DNA of 33,401 nt from Candidatus Heimdallarchaeota archaeon (GTDB lineage: Archaea > Asgardarchaeota > Heimdallarchaeia > JABLTI01), in NCBI GenBank assembly GCA_023128635.1, contig JAGMDP010000033.1:1-33401 (forward strand), given 5' to 3'. Made by a program: the position numbers and the translations under genes. Shown one piece after another: positions 32,319 to 33,401 of the stretch (its first letter is position 1; each line of letters begins with the position of its first letter). Under the pieces are notes generated by a model that saw only the letters and a program-made list of their open reading frames with translations, had not been told where the DNA came from and ran no database searches.

Positions 32319-33236
32319 ATGATAAGAGAAAACATTCCTCTGAGAAATTTCCGGTTATCGGTGTTTCCTTTAATAATTGTAATAGAGCTTGCAGTCTCAA
32401 TCTTGTTTCTTGTCATGCCGTATTTTGATTCTGAATTCGGAGCCTTATCATATGGTTACTCTATCTTTTTCGGTTGGTTATTAGCTGGCATTTCTTTACT
32501 TGTCGCTGTTGGTGCTCTTTTGCTGTTTCTTTCAACTTTCAATCTTACCAACTCCTCTGCTAGAGAGTTCTTTCACTCAGAGACGAAGATACAACTAGTT
32601 GGTTTCTCCACTATTTTTGTTATCTTTCTTCAAATTGTTTCTTTGGCTATTACCCAGATATATTACGCCATTTTCTATCCTGATCTTACTTCCATTTATC
32701 TTCTTATTTTAGCATTCAGCTTAATTCTCCCCGTTCTTCTCTACTTTACCGCTAATTTCGAAATCAAACCAGAAACAACCTATGCACTTTCTAAAGAAAC
32801 CCCTACAAGAATAAAGTTAACAGCTATTTGGTTGATCTTCCTAACAGGTGTTATGCAGATTTTCGCAACTGAATGGGCTTTTCTAGTCATAGGACTAATT
32901 ATTCTGGTTGGCACTTATTTCTTCTTTTTCCTTAATCGTTTATCTGTTTCACTTATGCCCGTAATTTTGTTGATTCATTTTGCTTTCAGTGTTCTTATGG
33001 CTGTATTATCTTTCATTAATCTGAGTGATCTTATTGAGACAATAGAGTCTCTTGGGTACAATTTTGGGACCACACAAGCGATAATCATGTCTGTTGTAGT
33101 TTTAATTATTCCTGGAATAATTTCCTTAATTCTAGGACAATCATTCTTCAGAAGATGGCTTCTTGATTGGGTTAGGAGTGTGCACCCTGAACCCGAAATG
33201 GAGATACAATTAGAGTACGTCGGAGATGAAGATTAA
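32319..33236 (+). CDS. multi-pass membrane protein of unknown function
   Basis: A 305-residue protein with about eight hydrophobic segments, from FPLIIVIELAVSILFLVMPYF near residue 16 to AIIMSVVVLIIPGIISLILG near 262, a loop with NLTNSSAREFFHSE, and a short acidic C-terminal tail (HPEPEMEIQLEYVGDED). No transport or catalytic motif is recognised. ATG start; the nearest SD-like GGAG is 13 bases upstream, rather far. It converges, with four bases between stops, on a membrane protein gene that enters from the right edge. Confidence 0.7.
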   Translation: MIRENIPLRNFRLSVFPLIIVIELAVSILFLVMPYFDSEFGALSYGYSIFFGWLLAGISLLVAVGALLLFLSTFNLTNSSAREFFHSETKIQLVGFSTIFVIFLQIVSLAITQIYYAIFYPDLTSIYLLILAFSLILPVLLYFTANFEIKPETTYALSKETPTRIKLTAIWLIFLTGVMQIFATEWAFLVIGLIILVGTYFFFFLNRLSVSLMPVILLIHFAFSVLMAVLSFINLSDLIETIESLGYNFGTTQAIIMSVVVLIIPGIISLILGQSFFRRWLLDWVRSVHPEPEMEIQLEYVGDED

Positions 33237-33240
33237 TCAA

Positions 33241-33401
33241 CTATTCTTCTTCTGCTTTCAATTCCTCTTCTTTTTCTTCTTGTTTTGCTCCTCTCTTTTG
33301 TTTCAATTTGTATAATTGAATTCTCTTCAGAGTAAATGTGGTTATTGTCATTGTTATCATAACCAGAAACATAAGTGTCATTATGAAACCTGAAACATTG
33401 C
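33241..33401 (-). CDS. C-terminus of a membrane protein, runs off window
   Basis: The reverse strand is open from the right edge to a TAG at 33241-33243, giving the last 52 residues of a protein: a hydrophobic helix (FIMTLMFLVMITMTITTF), a basic juxtamembrane stretch (LKRIQLYKLKQKRG) and an acidic tail (QEEKEEELKAEEE). This helix/positive/negative order fits a last transmembrane segment with a cytoplasmic tail. It may be related to its convergent membrane neighbour, but too little is visible to tell. Confidence 0.6.
   Translation of the reverse strand, partial: NVSGFIMTLMFLVMITMTITTFTLKRIQLYKLKQKRGAKQEEKEEELKAEEE

Overview
This is an AT-rich archaeal chromosome segment. The archaeal assignment rests on genes for SRP19 and Gar1 (found in archaea and eukaryotes, not bacteria), archaeal-type TATA/BRE promoters, frequent TTG/GTG starts with good Shine-Dalgarno (SD) sites, and dolichol-phosphate-sugar-type glycosylation genes. 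The gene mix (RHH-like repeat protein, DUF438/hemerythrin/PAS protein, HypE-like AIR synthase, many multi-pass membrane proteins, low GC) would suit an Asgard-type archaeon, but that is inference; no lineage marker is decisive. There is no rRNA, recognisable tRNA, CRISPR array, insertion sequence or phage module.

Layout. 1-759: end of a GAF-PAS sensor protein. 768-1664: reverse-strand protein made of two tandem copies of an RHH-like plus alpha/beta unit. 1795-5732: two overlapping genes for a heterodimeric ABC exporter with one degenerate ATP site, closed by a clear terminator. 5887-7293: cobalamin-binding-type radical SAM protein with a CX4CX2C cluster motif. 7388-8425: HypE-like AIR synthase family protein. 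8451-9665 (reverse): DUF438-hemerythrin-PAS protein. 9877-10860: purC.

10899-21707 is a surface-glycan/protein-glycosylation island: two GT-C-like membrane proteins at its edges, two GT4 glycosyltransferases, a GT2 dolichol-phosphate-sugar synthase-like enzyme, a MOP-family flippase and an asparagine-synthetase-like enzyme lacking the glutaminase cysteine. Together these could activate sugars on polyprenyl phosphate, build a lipid-linked glycan, amidate or otherwise modify it, flip it and transfer it. UppP at 24194-25150, which recycles the polyprenyl carrier, may serve the same pathway. Between them lie a CaCA-type cation exchanger and a small protein resembling the alkaline phosphatase superfamily.

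25310-29800 holds housekeeping and small genes: DegV, a 7-TM protein, HypA (TTG start), SRP19-Gar1, a previously untracked pair of about 30-codon paralogous mini-genes with their own promoter, SD sites and terminator (28475-28773), and an SDR dehydrogenase whose stop overlaps the start of a 69-aa gene. 29801-33401 is gene-poor: a candidate structured RNA (29930-30040), two unrecognised proteins converging on a hairpin terminator, a shared 19-20 nt element upstream of both, a pyrimidine-rich leader, a multi-pass membrane protein and the C-terminus of another membrane protein running off the right edge.

The most plausible undescribed element is the mini-gene pair at 28533-28742; the structured region at 29930-30040 and the cysteine-less amidotransferase within the glycan island come next. 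No large new system could be demonstrated from sequence alone.
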